Positions 35,997-46,663 of a DNA stretch of 64,000 bases are shown here, in pieces. The number at the start of each line of letters is the position of its first letter. The stretch's first letter is position 1. The DNA is from Planctomycetes bacterium syqfu (GTDB lineage Bacteria > Planctomycetota > Phycisphaerae > Phycisphaerales > Phycisphaeraceae). The notes under the pieces were generated by a model, which did not search any database, was not told where the DNA came from, and worked only from the letters and a program-made list of their open reading frames with translations. The DNA lies in contig CP087563.1 in the NCBI GenBank assembly GCA_020974905.1, forward strand, positions 5,766,001-5,830,000, in the 5' to 3' direction. The position numbers and the translations under genes were made by a program.

Positions 35997-36800
35997 TTAA
36001 TGTTTGAGTTTGAGATTGGTTGTTTGATTGGACGTGGGGGCGTCGGTCTGTGTCATGGCTTCCATCAAGGCATACCACGACAGCGGCAGTTCGGTCGGTA
36101 GTCCGTATCGGTTCTTGGCCACGCACGCCGGGCTACCAACACAACGCATCACGCGCTCGCCACCATCCTTGCCTAAACCGGAAGCCAAGGTGCGGTTGCG
36201 ATTGAAACCGGCGTCCTCGGTTTTGGTGATGATCTTTCGCGTGGCAAACAGCACGGCATCGGCCCACTCTGTGATCACTGCGTTGGCATGCTTATGTAGG
36301 CGTGGGGAAAAACGGTCATACGCACCGACTTCAGGATCAGAGAACGTTTCGACCTTGGAATGGGCCAACAGGATCACGCACATGCCGCGCTTGGTGCGCA
36401 GGGTGTCCAAGCCGGAAAGTAACATGCGCCACAGTGTCAACGCATGCGTGTAACCTCGCGCATAACCGCCATCGACCTTCTCGATGCTGTTGACGCCGTA
36501 ATCCTTGCAGAGTCGATCCCAGATCAAGCGTTCAAGCCAGTCGAGGGAATCGATGACAACACTTTGATATTCGTGTTCGTCTTTGATCAGCGAATCGATG
36601 GCGTTGATGACAACATCAAACGTAACAGCCAGCGGAAAACTCGCACAATCGATTTGATCCAGGCCGTCTTCGGTTTGAATGAAAATGGGATTCGGTGCTT
36701 GCGATGCGGTGGTGGATTTGCCGATCCCTTCGGTGCCGTAGAGCACGATGCGCGGTGGGGATTGACGTTTGCCGGTGTGAATCTGTTGCAGTAGGGACAT
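35997..36800 (-). CDS. AAA-type ATPase of phage recombination module
   Basis: 267 residues. Walker A 'YGTEGIGKSTTA', Walker B 'YQSVVIDSLDWL', sensor-like 'GMCVILLAHSKVETFSDPEVGAYDRFSPRLHK'. The AAA_24/Sak4-like pattern is that of phage single-strand annealing ATPases and RecA-like NTP-binding proteins. With DUF669 and an exonuclease-like gene it forms a recombination set. Confidence 0.85.
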   Translation of the reverse strand: MSLLQQIHTGKRQSPPRIVLYGTEGIGKSTTASQAPNPIFIQTEDGLDQIDCASFPLAVTFDVVINAIDSLIKDEHEYQSVVIDSLDWLERLIWDRLCKDYGVNSIEKVDGGYARGYTHALTLWRMLLSGLDTLRTKRGMCVILLAHSKVETFSDPEVGAYDRFSPRLHKHANAVITEWADAVLFATRKIITKTEDAGFNRNRTLASGLGKDGGERVMRCVGSPACVAKNRYGLPTELPLSWYALMEAMTQTDAPTSNQTTNLKLKH

Positions 36801-36842
36801 GAATCAAATTCCTGTATATGATGGGTGTGACCAATACAAACA

Positions 36843-36898
36843 GTCGCCTGCTCCGAACTCCCCGCCCCTGTACACTCCAAGGGGCGGGGAGAGGCGAC
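36843..36898 (-). promoter_or_regulatory. Strong two-part hairpin between nuclease and ATPase genes
   Basis: Outer stem GTCGCCT (36843-36849) with AGGCGAC (36892-36898); inner perfect stem CTCCCCGCCCC (36859-36869) with 36881-36891. No T-run follows, so not a simple terminator. It lies inside the early operon and may tune downstream expression or protect RNA. Confidence 0.6.
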
Positions 36899-36914
36899 AA
36901 CTTCCGTGGGTGGG

Positions 36915-37736
36915 TTAGGCAGCACTGAGTAGACGGATGTCTTCGTAGCCGGTGGGCCAGTGATCGAGTGCCTGGCAGGTTTTTAACCGATGGATCGCGG
37001 CTTCGTTCTCGTTGGCTGCGTCGTCCAATGAATCTTCACTGACACGCCAGACGCCGCAGCGATAAGGTTCCTTCTTCTCCACAGCCACGATGTACACCGG
37101 CACCAGTTCTCCGATCTGTTCGCACAACACCGATTGATAAAAGGCAAGCTGATTGATGTAGCGATACTTGCGGGCATCCCACTCAAACGTCGACAAATCC
37201 TTGCACGTTTTTAAATCCACAATGCCGCGATGCGGATGTAGCCAGTCGATTCGAATCTGACAATCGACATCCCAGCGATTCACACGAACCACGCCTTCAG
37301 CACGGCCATAGAGCAGCAAGTCCACAGCTTCACTGTTCATACTCACGCCACTGGCCAGGTTCTCAATCTTGTCGATGTCGTCGAAGTGGATGCCGGGTTT
37401 GCCTTGTGCCTGAACCCAATTCTGGAAGGCTTGAGATTCTTTGCCGAAGGGCTTTTTCGTTTTGGGATTGATCGGACCACCCAATGCGAATTGGGATTCA
37501 TACGCATCACGGCCTTCCAGAATTCGGCAGTGTGCAGCACGACCAAGCAGATAAGCTTCGGATTCCTTGGCTTGTATCAATGCCAATTGTTTCTTGCGGT
37601 AAAACCATGGGCAGGTCATGAAGTCGATCAGTTGATGACTCGACAAATATTGCTTTGCTTTGGCGTGGTATTCGTCAGCTGGTTCCGTACCCAGCAGGCT
37701 TAGGTCAATGTTCAACTCATCGAATATTTTCGTCAT
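36915..37736 (-). CDS. PD-(D/E)XK nuclease, RecE-like
   Basis: 273 residues. 'YLLGRAAHCRILEG' (conserved His helix), 'DCQIRIDWLHPHRGIVDLKTCKDLSTFEWDARKYRYINQLAFYQSVL' with catalytic D...D-x-K and the C-terminal Gln/Tyr motif. This is the DUF3799/RecE type exonuclease domain. First gene of the early operon. Provides 3' overhangs for annealing with the neighbouring ATPase and DUF669 protein. Confidence 0.85.
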   Translation of the reverse strand: MTKIFDELNIDLSLLGTEPADEYHAKAKQYLSSHQLIDFMTCPWFYRKKQLALIQAKESEAYLLGRAAHCRILEGRDAYESQFALGGPINPKTKKPFGKESQAFQNWVQAQGKPGIHFDDIDKIENLASGVSMNSEAVDLLLYGRAEGVVRVNRWDVDCQIRIDWLHPHRGIVDLKTCKDLSTFEWDARKYRYINQLAFYQSVLCEQIGELVPVYIVAVEKKEPYRCGVWRVSEDSLDDAANENEAAIHRLKTCQALDHWPTGYEDIRLLSAA

Positions 37737-37779
37737 ATCAGTCTCCTCGTGTTGCAGTCGTGCGGCACACCACGTCCGC

Positions 37780-37803
37780 CCATAACTGTTATTTGCCGCA
37801 GAG
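37780..37803 (-). promoter_or_regulatory. 24-base repeat upstream of early operon (copy 2)
   Basis: Matches 23500-23523 at 23 of 24 bases. Located 44 bases before the nuclease start. Contains ATAACTGTTAT and TTTGCCGCAGAG. Confidence 0.5.
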
Positions 37804-37813
37804 GGGCGATTTT

Positions 37814-37945
37814 GGGATGCAGGGACATGAAATCACCTTCCTGACAGGTTTAGTGACATGTCCCTGCAAGCCCTGACAGGCTTAGTGACAGGTTGTCTGA
37901 CATATGTCTGTTCGCTGACAGGTCCATCTCTACAGACATGTCCCC
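37814..37945. repeat. Repeat-rich control region before the integration module
   Basis: Holds GATGCAGGGACATG (37816-37829), ACATGTCCCTGCAAG (37856-37870), three CTGACAGG copies (two followed by T/CTTAGTGACA) and ACAGACATGTCCC. The gap 37737-38026 contains no gene. It separates the divergent early (minus) and integration (plus) genes, so promoters for both are expected here. Confidence 0.6.
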
Positions 37946-38026
37946 GGTGGTGCCACGATCATGAAAAACAGATGGCCCAGAGCGTCTGGGCAAATGCGAA
38001 AAGCCTGTTTTTCAAGAGGAAAAGGC

Positions 38027-38569
38027 ATGACAGAGGAAAAGTTGTTGGCGTTGTACGAAGGGGTTTTTGAACCATGGAAAATGCGATTGGCCTTGAGCCG
38101 AATCAAAGCGATGCGGTTTCCTAAACGCGATTGGGAGGACATGATGCAGGAAGCTGCCATGGTGATTTGGTCTTTTGAGTTTGTCCCTGCAAAGGCCAAT
38201 GGGGCGACGGAGTTGACGGTTCTCTATGCCGTCATCAACCAACATTTGCTGGACTTGATGCGGAAGCGATGTCGTTACCGCAAACGATATGAAAAGGTGC
38301 TACGTCAACTGGGTGTGCATGAGGATGGCACGTTCCATGGCGAAGAGCCATCTTGCGAAATGATCATGCCTGTGATGATGGATGTGCAGACCGCAACAGC
38401 CAGGTTGTCGGACTTCGATCAGGACGTCGCGTTCCTGTTGTCCCAAGGCTACAACTGCAACGAAATTGCCCGGATGTATGAATGCGAATGGAAAACCATC
38501 AACAGGGCGATGCAACGAATCAAGGCATGTTTTGATGCGGTGGATGTAAATGGGGAGTTGTTGAAATGA
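38027..38569 (+). CDS. ECF-like sigma factor / region 2-4 transcription factor
   Basis: 180 residues from ATG 38027 (AAGAGGA site). Region 2-like 'DWEDMMQEAAMVIWSFEF... VINQHLLDLMRKRCRYRKR' and region 4 HTH 'DFDQDVAFLLSQGYNCNEIARMYECEWKTINRAMQRIKACF'. Such short sigma-like proteins on phages drive late or integration genes. It may recognise the 24-base repeat before two phage operons; this is speculation. Confidence 0.7.
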   Translation: MTEEKLLALYEGVFEPWKMRLALSRIKAMRFPKRDWEDMMQEAAMVIWSFEFVPAKANGATELTVLYAVINQHLLDLMRKRCRYRKRYEKVLRQLGVHEDGTFHGEEPSCEMIMPVMMDVQTATARLSDFDQDVAFLLSQGYNCNEIARMYECEWKTINRAMQRIKACFDAVDVNGELLK

Positions 38570-38906
38570 ATCAGGTTGTGCAGCATTCCCCAAAGCCGGT
38601 TCAAAGATTTACCCCACATTCGCCAGAACCGACTGGACATTCTTTGAACCTTGAGGCTCAATGTGACACCCCCGGAACCCCCGCCCCCGGAAGTTTACGT
38701 TCCGAAAAGTCCAGAGATCTTTCGGGGCTTCCGGGGGCGATGGAAACTCGGTGGATGACGGAAGGATTGATTGCTCGAACGCAGGACGCGTGGGGCAACT
38801 ACCTTGGCAGAGAAGTTGATCGAGAGGAAGCCATGGAGATCTTGTTTAACGTCCAGCAGATTGCATTGGCGTTCTATCTGGCCGGCACGGAAGGAGATTC
38901 TGACGA

Positions 38907-38910
<4 letters not shown>
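38566..38910 (+). CDS. Small protein upstream of recombinase
   Basis: 114 residues, overlapping the sigma-like gene and the recombinase by 4 bases each. The N-terminal half is low complexity; residues ~34-60 are largely written by three copies of the dispersed word (38668-38738, giving PGTPAPGS and GLPGA). The C-terminal 50 residues 'DAWGNYLGREVDREEAMEILFNVQQIALAFY' are conserved-looking and typical of proteins encoded just before such recombinases. Confidence 0.65.
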
Positions 38911-40462
<1,552 letters not shown>

Positions 40463-40615
40463 ATATTGTGCGTTGATTGTACAAGGCAAACGGGTAGATT
40501 CCAATTGACTTGTGTGATTCTGACTTTGTGAGTCAACTCACTTGATCTACCCATGTTCCCGATCCCGCAATGTCAAGCTTCCGGGGGAAACTTCCGGGGG
40601 CGGGGGTGAGGGGAA

Positions 40616-40698
40616 AGGCCGCGGTGGGATTCGAACCCACGATAGCTTACGCTAGCTGATTTGCAATCAGCCCCATTAGTCCACTCTGGCACACGGCC
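40616..40698 (-). tRNA. tRNA-Cys (GCA) with long variable arm (class II)
   Basis: Acceptor GGCCGTG/CGCGGCC, anticodon stem GCTGA/TCAGC with loop TTGCAAA (anticodon GCA), a 14-base variable arm with stem TAGC/GCTA, T-arm GTGGG TTCGAAT CCCAC. Discriminator U73 fits CysRS; tRNA-Ser would have G73. Ordinary bacterial tRNA-Cys has a short variable loop. No encoded CCA. Confidence 0.85.
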
Positions 40699-40789
40699 GA
40701 ATTTTTCGTCAGCAGCACATTTAACCAGATATGCTCTCACAGGTCAAATGTCTGTTCTCATTCATTTCAAACATGCTCTCACGCGTACT

Positions 40790-41308
40790 TTATTCCGAGA
40801 ATTCCTCGAGCATCCGCTGGATATACCGCAGGGCATTAAGTTGCTCGGTGGCTTTGTTAAGCGGTTGGCTACGGTCGGAGGCTGGCAACGCCATAGCGGT
40901 GTTCAGCGCCTCAGCTATGGCTTGTATGTACTCCTTCTCCTGCTCATCAGCCCATTGTTTGAGCCGGTCGAGTTCCGCCTGATTTTGGCTCGCCTGGGCG
41001 TCCTCAAGTGCTTCGCGGATTTCCATCATCTCCATGAGCAGGTTCGGGGGCAGCTGCTTGCTATCTGCTATCGGGGTGTCCGCCAGCAAAGCGATCATAG
41101 CTGACGCCCGGTCAAACGGATTTTTTAGTGTCAGATACGCCTTGTTGATTGCAGCAGAGCGATCTGCCGCATCCGCCTGATCCAACGGGTCCACAAAGCG
41201 ATCGGGGTGATTGGCCGCCGACTGCGCGACGAATGCCCGATGCAATGCCTTGGCATCGACATCAAACTTCATGGGGACATTCAACAATTCAAATGGGTTG
41301 GGTTGCAT
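40790..41308 (-). CDS. hscB: HscB-like Fe-S co-chaperone (J protein)
   Basis: 172 residues. J domain with HPD in 'FVAQSAANHPDRFVDP', preceded by 'NPFELLNVPMKFDVDAKALHRAF', typical HscB. C-terminal three-helix domain for the scaffold IscU ('LMEMMEIREALEDAQASQNQAELDRLK'). It delivers IscU to HscA in iron-sulfur assembly. Stand-alone here; no iscU or hscA in the window. Confidence 0.85.
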   Translation of the reverse strand: MQPNPFELLNVPMKFDVDAKALHRAFVAQSAANHPDRFVDPLDQADAADRSAAINKAYLTLKNPFDRASAMIALLADTPIADSKQLPPNLLMEMMEIREALEDAQASQNQAELDRLKQWADEQEKEYIQAIAEALNTAMALPASDRSQPLNKATEQLNALRYIQRMLEEFSE

Positions 41309-41372
41309 GGGGATATTTTAGATCACCAAGTTTGTCATGCAAGAAATGACGCTCCATGGTTTGTGCTTAATA

Positions 41373-41828
41373 TCAACGATAGACCGGTGGTGGGTTGGTG
41401 GTTCCCAAGTCGATTGTCACTGGATGCTCGTGAGGGATTTTTACAGTCAGTTGATGCTCCTGCCAATCCAGATAGCCGCTGCGAACTTCCCGCATGGGGG
41501 CGAAGCACTTTTGTGAACATGGGATTTTTAGATGGTAAACAAGTTGACTGTGTTCCCCGTTTGGTGCAAGACGGTATACACTCAAATCGTAATATCCACC
41601 TAGGGCTTCCCAGCCTTGGGTGCCCAAATGCGCGCTGAATTGTTTGTCTAGACTTTCCTCATGCTGGCCGCCGAATCCTGGTCCCCAAATCACACACGGT
41701 CCGAGTATCAAGCAGAATATTACTAACAGAGTCCAGATCGACAATGAGCGAAACTTGGCATAACACCCTTTGGGCGGTGAGGCCGGTGTTTCTGATGATT
41801 GGTCTGTTCCCGGATGATCCTGTGTCAT
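41373..41828 (-). CDS. Hypothetical single-pass membrane protein
   Basis: 151 residues; Pro/Ser-rich N-terminus, a membrane segment at ~30-50 ('IWTLLVIFCLILGPCVIW') and a soluble ~95-residue domain, probably outside. No known family. Confidence 0.55.
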   Translation of the reverse strand: MTQDHPGTDQSSETPASPPKGCYAKFRSLSIWTLLVIFCLILGPCVIWGPGFGGQHEESLDKQFSAHLGTQGWEALGGYYDLSVYRLAPNGEHSQLVYHLKIPCSQKCFAPMREVRSGYLDWQEHQLTVKIPHEHPVTIDLGTTNPPPVYR

Positions 41829-42050
41829 AATTGCCAGTATCCTGAATTGTTCTTGGTGTGATTAGTTTTGATACGAACAATTGGCATCGAATGTTTGCTG
41901 GTTACCGTTAATAGCACATATTTTCCGTCTGTAACGCCATCGCGTCTGATAACCGCCTTGTTTCATCGAAAAACTTGTTCCATTTTTATGGATGCAACCA
42001 ATGTGTTTCGTATGATTAACCGAAAAGGGGGGAGTCAGGAGTCATTTTTT

Positions 42051-42461
42051 ATGGCAAGTTCTCCCATCATTCTCGTAGCTGACGACGATCCAGTCTCACT
42101 TCGACAATATGAACTGGTGCTCAAACCGTTTCTCGGTCAGGTGGAATACTACACCGCGACCAACGGCATTGATGCAGTGCGGATGGCGGCGGTCCAGCGT
42201 CCACACCTTGTCCTCATGGACTATGCCATGCCGTCGATGGATGGGCTCAAAGCCTGTGAGCAGATGCGGCGTCTTGAAATCGAGCACGACATGGACATCT
42301 GGATCATTAGCGGCTACTCCGACGATCTGGACAAGTCTCTGGTCACCCAAGCCGGGGCCACCTGCCTGATCAGCAAACCCATCCGCGTTTTGCCGTTCCG
42401 CGAGATGATCGCTAACCAATTGAATCTGGCGTTTGAGTTGCCGTTGAACAAGGCAGCGTGA
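42051..42461 (+). CDS. Single-domain response regulator (CheY-like)
   Basis: Start at ATG 42051 after a GGAG site; upstream in-frame codons lack coding character. 'IILVADDDPVSLRQYE' (acidic pocket), 'PHLVLMDYAMPSMDG' (phospho-acceptor Asp), 'IWIISGYSDD' (Thr/Ser switch) and 'CLISKPIRVLPF' (Lys). No output domain, so a phospho-signalling intermediate. No kinase nearby. Confidence 0.88.
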   Translation: MASSPIILVADDDPVSLRQYELVLKPFLGQVEYYTATNGIDAVRMAAVQRPHLVLMDYAMPSMDGLKACEQMRRLEIEHDMDIWIISGYSDDLDKSLVTQAGATCLISKPIRVLPFREMIANQLNLAFELPLNKAA

Positions 42462-42552
42462 TCAGGTTGAACCACTTCATACCAAACGTGTATGACGGCT
42501 TGTTTTAATTCAAGACATCTCCTCTTGATTACAGTTTGGTCATTCCCACGAT

Positions 42553-43041
42553 TCAATGTTCGTGACGTTCGTTCTGTTCATCTGTCGGATGATTGCTGCG
42601 GTTGAGTACGTCATAAATCAATCTCAAGACAACAAGGATGGGGGCGGCGATGACGACGAACACCACAATCAAGAAGATGGCTGAAAATGCTTGGAAACCA
42701 CCAGCTAAAAACATGATCAGGCAAAAGATTCCAATCAATGGTGCGAACAGCCAACTGGCGCCCCAGAAGTGTAAGAGAAATTTGCGACTGGGTAACGCTG
42801 TGTCTTCATCTGACTGCATCTGGGCAGTATGCAAGTCGTGACCGCACTCCGGGCATTGGTCTTGTGCATATCCAAACAATAAGCAACCACAGTGATCGCA
42901 CAATGCTTGATCCTGATTGTCGAATATGGTTTTGAATGCTGGATCAATCTCACCCTCCCGACTGCAACCACACTGCCAGCAGGATTCGAGTTGAGCATCG
43001 ACCTGTTCATCACAGTTGGGGCATTGCCAGTGAGTTTGCAT
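42553..43041 (-). CDS. Double zinc-ribbon membrane protein
   Basis: 162 residues. Two ribbon pairs, 'CPNCDEQVDAQLESCWQCG' and 'CDHCGCLLFGYAQDQCPECG', then two membrane helices (~95-115 and ~120-145). No named family. Possibly a membrane-anchored regulator. Confidence 0.65.
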   Translation of the reverse strand: MQTHWQCPNCDEQVDAQLESCWQCGCSREGEIDPAFKTIFDNQDQALCDHCGCLLFGYAQDQCPECGHDLHTAQMQSDEDTALPSRKFLLHFWGASWLFAPLIGIFCLIMFLAGGFQAFSAIFLIVVFVVIAAPILVVLRLIYDVLNRSNHPTDEQNERHEH

Positions 43042-43251
43042 GATCGTTTTGATCCGACAGCTATTGGGTGGTGAGAAGCGATTTTAGAGCGTTTACGGAT
43101 TCACTGCAGCAAAAAGTGGCTGCGGTGTTTCTGCTTTGTGTCGTTCTCCAGCTAAGCGTTGATGGATGAATAAGAACAGATGAATAAGGACAATAGCTGC
43201 GTTGCGACGCAACGCTGTATCACGAAGTGATAAATCTCAATCGATAACGAT

Positions 43252-44100
43252 CTAGTCTTTGTCTTGGGGTTCATCTTCAATTTGGATAATGGTCTTTTGG
43301 TTAGGAGCGGCAAATTTCAGATAGGTGGTTTGTCGTGCGTTAATACGGAAATCAAATCGGGCACGTGCGGGGTTGATCTGGGCGAAGTAGATTTGGTAAT
43401 CACCCGGTGCCATGAGAATCGGCCCGTCACGTTTGGATGGATTCAGCGGGTAGGGACCTGCAGTGATATCGTTGATGGTGACAACCCCGAGCATGAACTC
43501 CGTGCAACGGACTGAGGATCGTTTTCGCAGTTGGACGCGGAGTTGGCCATACAAATTGGGGGGACACGGTGAGAGAACAATATCCTGCCCCCGGAGGATG
43601 CCACGTTTGGGGACATCGATCCAGATGACCTTGGTACCCGATGCAGGATGTCCGACCGTCAGTGGATCTTGAAAGTGACCTTTGCCTAATTCGCGTCGGT
43701 GTGTGCCATTGATATGTTCCATGAGGATAAACTCACCACTTTTTGCCCTGTAGTATTGACCACCACCGCCATCGTAGTGTCTTGTGAGTTCTTTGAGTTT
43801 GGTTGCGTCAAGCATGACGGGTTGATCAGGTGTGGGCTGTTCCTGGCTGACACGAAGCAGGGTGTAGATGTGTTTCTCGTTGTTTCGTTGTCCCTTGACA
43901 ATTTGAACAGCCCGATGCCAGGCGCGGTCACCTGATTGGGGCTCAAAGACATGGATATAGGGGTGATCCTGCTCAGCTGCCTGGGCTTCCTGGGCCGTGA
44001 TACTGCCAATCTCAGCCCTGAGTAAATGGGGGCGAGCCAGGAGGATTACCAGTAAGCAGACAACTGATAATGCGACATGGTTGAAAGTGGGTTGGGTCAT
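43252..44100 (-). CDS. Hypothetical exported protein
   Basis: Start at ATG 44100 (MTQPTFN). Signal peptide ending LLRAE. 282 residues with a C-terminal beta-rich part containing 'VTINDITAGPYPLNPSKRDGPILMAPGDYQIYFAQINPARARFDFRINARQTTYLKF', which resembles a carboxypeptidase-regulatory or PEGA-like beta-sandwich. No enzyme motif. Preceding gap has no gene. Confidence 0.6.
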   Translation of the reverse strand: MTQPTFNHVALSVVCLLVILLARPHLLRAEIGSITAQEAQAAEQDHPYIHVFEPQSGDRAWHRAVQIVKGQRNNEKHIYTLLRVSQEQPTPDQPVMLDATKLKELTRHYDGGGGQYYRAKSGEFILMEHINGTHRRELGKGHFQDPLTVGHPASGTKVIWIDVPKRGILRGQDIVLSPCPPNLYGQLRVQLRKRSSVRCTEFMLGVVTINDITAGPYPLNPSKRDGPILMAPGDYQIYFAQINPARARFDFRINARQTTYLKFAAPNQKTIIQIEDEPQDKD

Positions 44101-44251
44101 CCGTTTTTCCCCGTATTGGTGCGATGAGCGGTTCAAGTCCTGCATTCCAATTAACCAACGCAGTATGTCCGGCGAATCGTTGAATATTCAACAGTTTCGT
44201 CATGTAGGCGGTTAGACTGTTTTGGCGGGAAACGATGGTTAACCGTTTATG

Positions 44252-44704
44252 TTACTTGTACACCGCCAGATCCAACTGGCAATTGAACGGCTGGTTTTCG
44301 GTGCACTCGACCCAGAGGTAATACGTCCCGGCATTGAGGTTCTGATCCGTGATGCAATGGTCACCCTGGCAGTCTTTTTTGAGCAGGAAGTTGATCTCAT
44401 CGGGATTGCCTTGCCCGCTGTCGACGAGGTTTTTGAGCTTTTTAAAATCACCTTCTGTGAGCAGGGCAAGGTAGTAGGCCCGGTTTTCTGCTTTGGTTAT
44501 GTCTAGTTTGACTTTACTTTCTTTTTTGAGCGTGAAGTAAAAGTTAAAGCTCTGGTCAGCAGCAATTTGCACCTGTTCGGTTGCTGCATGGCGGTAGTGG
44601 GGGACACGGTTCCAGACTTTCAGGCCGACCAGACCACACACCACGATGACGCCGATGATTGCTTTGATTCCTGTGCTACTTGATGAGCCATTGTCATCAG
44701 ACAT
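44252..44704 (-). CDS. Membrane-anchored pre-peptidase-C-like domain protein
   Basis: Start at ATG 44704. 150 residues: membrane segment ~12-30, then a domain reading 'QVQIAADQSFNFYFTLKKESKVKLDITKAENRAYYLALLTEGD' and 'ITDQNLNAGTYYLWVECTENQPFNCQLDLAVYK', the PPC/GTYYL-type beta-sandwich. Small extracytoplasmic binding domain. Role unknown. Confidence 0.6.
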   Translation of the reverse strand: MSDDNGSSSSTGIKAIIGVIVVCGLVGLKVWNRVPHYRHAATEQVQIAADQSFNFYFTLKKESKVKLDITKAENRAYYLALLTEGDFKKLKNLVDSGQGNPDEINFLLKKDCQGDHCITDQNLNAGTYYLWVECTENQPFNCQLDLAVYK

Positions 44705-44947
44705 GCTGTTTCTCCAGTTTTCGTTGGGTTTTACGGGAGAAACACGATGTGACTCCCCGGATACATGCATTTTGCCAGCATGTCGGGAGCAGGTCAATCT
44801 TTTATGGGTTGGCGGGAAGAATATCCGGTAAAAAAACTGGTGCATTGACACGCCATGCCGGTTTATCGTATGATTCCGTCTTACAGTCGGTGCCTATTGA
44901 TACTGGCAGGCTGGTCAAGTCCGCCAGGTTGTGCTATACTTGACGAC

Positions 44948-44975
44948 TTGACATTAGCAGTAGCTTTGGGATAAT
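44948..44975 (+). promoter_or_regulatory. Candidate promoter of tuf
   Basis: TTGACA (44948-44953), 16-base spacer, GATAAT (44970-44975), about 170 bases before the tuf ATG. The long leader may be regulatory. Confidence 0.55.
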
Positions 44976-45145
44976 CCCAAGGCTCTTTTTAATTAGGAAC
45001 ATTGGCATCTTGGGCGTGTGCTCGGAGCCAGGAAAACAAACGGCTATGACGAAAGTCAGGCCACTACTAGAGAACATTGGGTTCAGGCTGAAATTAAGGT
45101 GCCGGTACCCGCATTCAAGAACTTTGTTCGGAGGAATGGTTAGCG

Positions 45146-46348
45146 ATGGCAAAAGATGTCTTCAATCGTACAAAACCGCACGTGAACGTGGGCACCATTG
45201 GTCACATCGACCACGGCAAGACCACCACCACGGCTGCAATCACCGCTGTTCAGGGCGCAAAAGGTCTGGCTAAATTCACCAGCTATGACGATGTGGCCAA
45301 GGCTTCGGAATCAGAAGGTCGTCGTGACTCGACCAAGATCGTCACGATCGCCACGTCCCACGTGGAATATGAAACCGAAAACCGTCACTATGCTCACGTC
45401 GACTGCCCCGGCCACGCCGACTTCGTCAAGAACATGATCACCGGTGCCGCCCAGATGGACGGCGCCATCCTCGTGGTCGCTGCTGACGACGGCCCGATGC
45501 CCCAGACCCGTGAGCACGTGCTGCTCGCCCGTCAGGTGAACGTGCCCAAGCTCGTCGTCTTCCTCAACAAGGTTGACCTTGTCGAAGACGAAGAACTTCT
45601 CGAACTCATCGAAATGGAAGTCCAGGAACTTCTGACCAAGTATGACTTCGAAGAAGATACCCCCATCGTCCGCGGTGCTGCTTTCCCCGCATTGCAGAAC
45701 CCCAGCGATGAAGCCGCCAACAAGTGCATCGGCGACCTCATGGACGCCATTGACACCTGGATTCCCGAACCCCAGCGCGAAACCGACAAGCCCTTCCTGA
45801 TGTCCATCGAAGACGTCTTCTCGATTAAGGGCCGTGGTACCGTGGGTACCGGTCGTATCGAACGTGGTGTGGTCAAGGTTGGCGACGAAGTCGAAATCGT
45901 CGGTCTCCGTGACACCCGCAAGACCACCATCACCGGTGTTGAAATGTTCAACAAGACCATGGACTCCGGCCAGGCCGGTGACAACTGCGGTTGTCTGCTT
46001 CGTGGTGTTGAAAAGGACGAACTGGAACGCGGTCAGGTCCTGGCCAAGCCCGGCACCATCACCCCGCATCACCAGTTCGAAGCTGAAGTCTACGTGCTGA
46101 CCAAGGAAGAAGGCGGTCGTCACAGCCCGTTCTTCTCCGGCTACAAGCCGCAGTTCTACTTCCGCACGACCGACGTGACCGGTTCGATCAAGCTTCTGGG
46201 CGGTGCCGAAATGTGTATGCCCGGCGACAACATCGCTGTCGAAGTCGAACTCGGCAAGCCGATCGCTATGGAAGAACAGAGCCGCTTTGCTGTCCGTGAA
46301 GGCGGTCGTACCGTGGGTTCTGGTGTTGTCACCAAGATCCTTGCCTAA
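45146..46348 (+). CDS. tuf: Elongation factor Tu
   Basis: 400 residues. G-domain motifs '[10 protein letters not shown]' (G1), '[12 protein letters not shown]' (G3), '[10 protein letters not shown]' (G4) and 'GAAFPAL' (G5; slightly divergent). Domains 2 and 3 follow ('[19 protein letters not shown]', '[10 protein letters not shown]'). Strong GGAGG site. Higher-GC codon choice than neighbours (many CTC, CCC, GTC), as expected of a highly expressed gene. Delivers aminoacyl-tRNA to the ribosome. Confidence 0.98.
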   Translation: MAKDVFNRTKPHVNVGTIGHIDHGKTTTTAAITAVQGAKGLAKFTSYDDVAKASESEGRRDSTKIVTIATSHVEYETENRHYAHVDCPGHADFVKNMITGAAQMDGAILVVAADDGPMPQTREHVLLARQVNVPKLVVFLNKVDLVEDEELLELIEMEVQELLTKYDFEEDTPIVRGAAFPALQNPSDEAANKCIGDLMDAIDTWIPEPQRETDKPFLMSIEDVFSIKGRGTVGTGRIERGVVKVGDEVEIVGLRDTRKTTITGVEMFNKTMDSGQAGDNCGCLLRGVEKDELERGQVLAKPGTITPHHQFEAEVYVLTKEEGGRHSPFFSGYKPQFYFRTTDVTGSIKLLGGAEMCMPGDNIAVEVELGKPIAMEEQSRFAVREGGRTVGSGVVTKILA

Positions 46349-46364
46349 TTTTGTATTTCAAGTC

Positions 46365-46439
46365 CCAGTCAGCGGTCAGGTTGGTGGGCAGGTTGCCTGA
46401 CAATCTGCACAACTGACCGCCGACTGGCGACTGTTTTTT
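46365..46439 (+). terminator. Terminator/attenuator after tuf
   Basis: 15-bp arms with one mismatch, CCAGTCAGCGGTCAG (46365-46379) and its inverse (46413-46427), followed closely by TGTTTTTT (46432-46439). May separate tuf from rpmG or reduce read-through. Confidence 0.7.
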
Positions 46440-46474
46440 GAACGCTTGATCAAGCGTGAATTGGAGATGAAGCG

Positions 46475-46657
46475 ATGGCCAAGAAAAAAGGCGACGCCGT
46501 CGAATACGTCTGGCTGCAATGCACCGAATGTGGTGATTTGAATTACCGCACCCCGGTCAATGTCAAGGGTGGTATCGCAGACAAGCTTAAAGCCGGTCTG
46601 AAAAAGTACTCCCCACGCCTGCGTAAGCACACGCTGCACAAAATCAAGCGCAAGTAA
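46475..46657 (+). CDS. rpmG: Ribosomal protein bL33
   Basis: 60 residues; '[19 protein letters not shown]' keeps the first CxxC but the second zinc pair is lost, so a partly Cys-minus form. Basic C-terminus '[16 protein letters not shown]'. In the tuf-secE-nusG block as usual. Confidence 0.93.
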   Translation: MAKKKGDAVEYVWLQCTECGDLNYRTPVNVKGGIADKLKAGLKKYSPRLRKHTLHKIKRK

Positions 46658-46663
46658 ACCATG

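Noticed and set aside
37814-37945. CRISPR-like repeat array
   Set aside because: Repeats are short, irregularly spaced and in both orientations; no spacers of constant length and no cas genes.
45311-46123. 270-codon antisense frame under tuf
   Set aside because: Shadow of the strongly biased tuf codons; tuf itself is certain.
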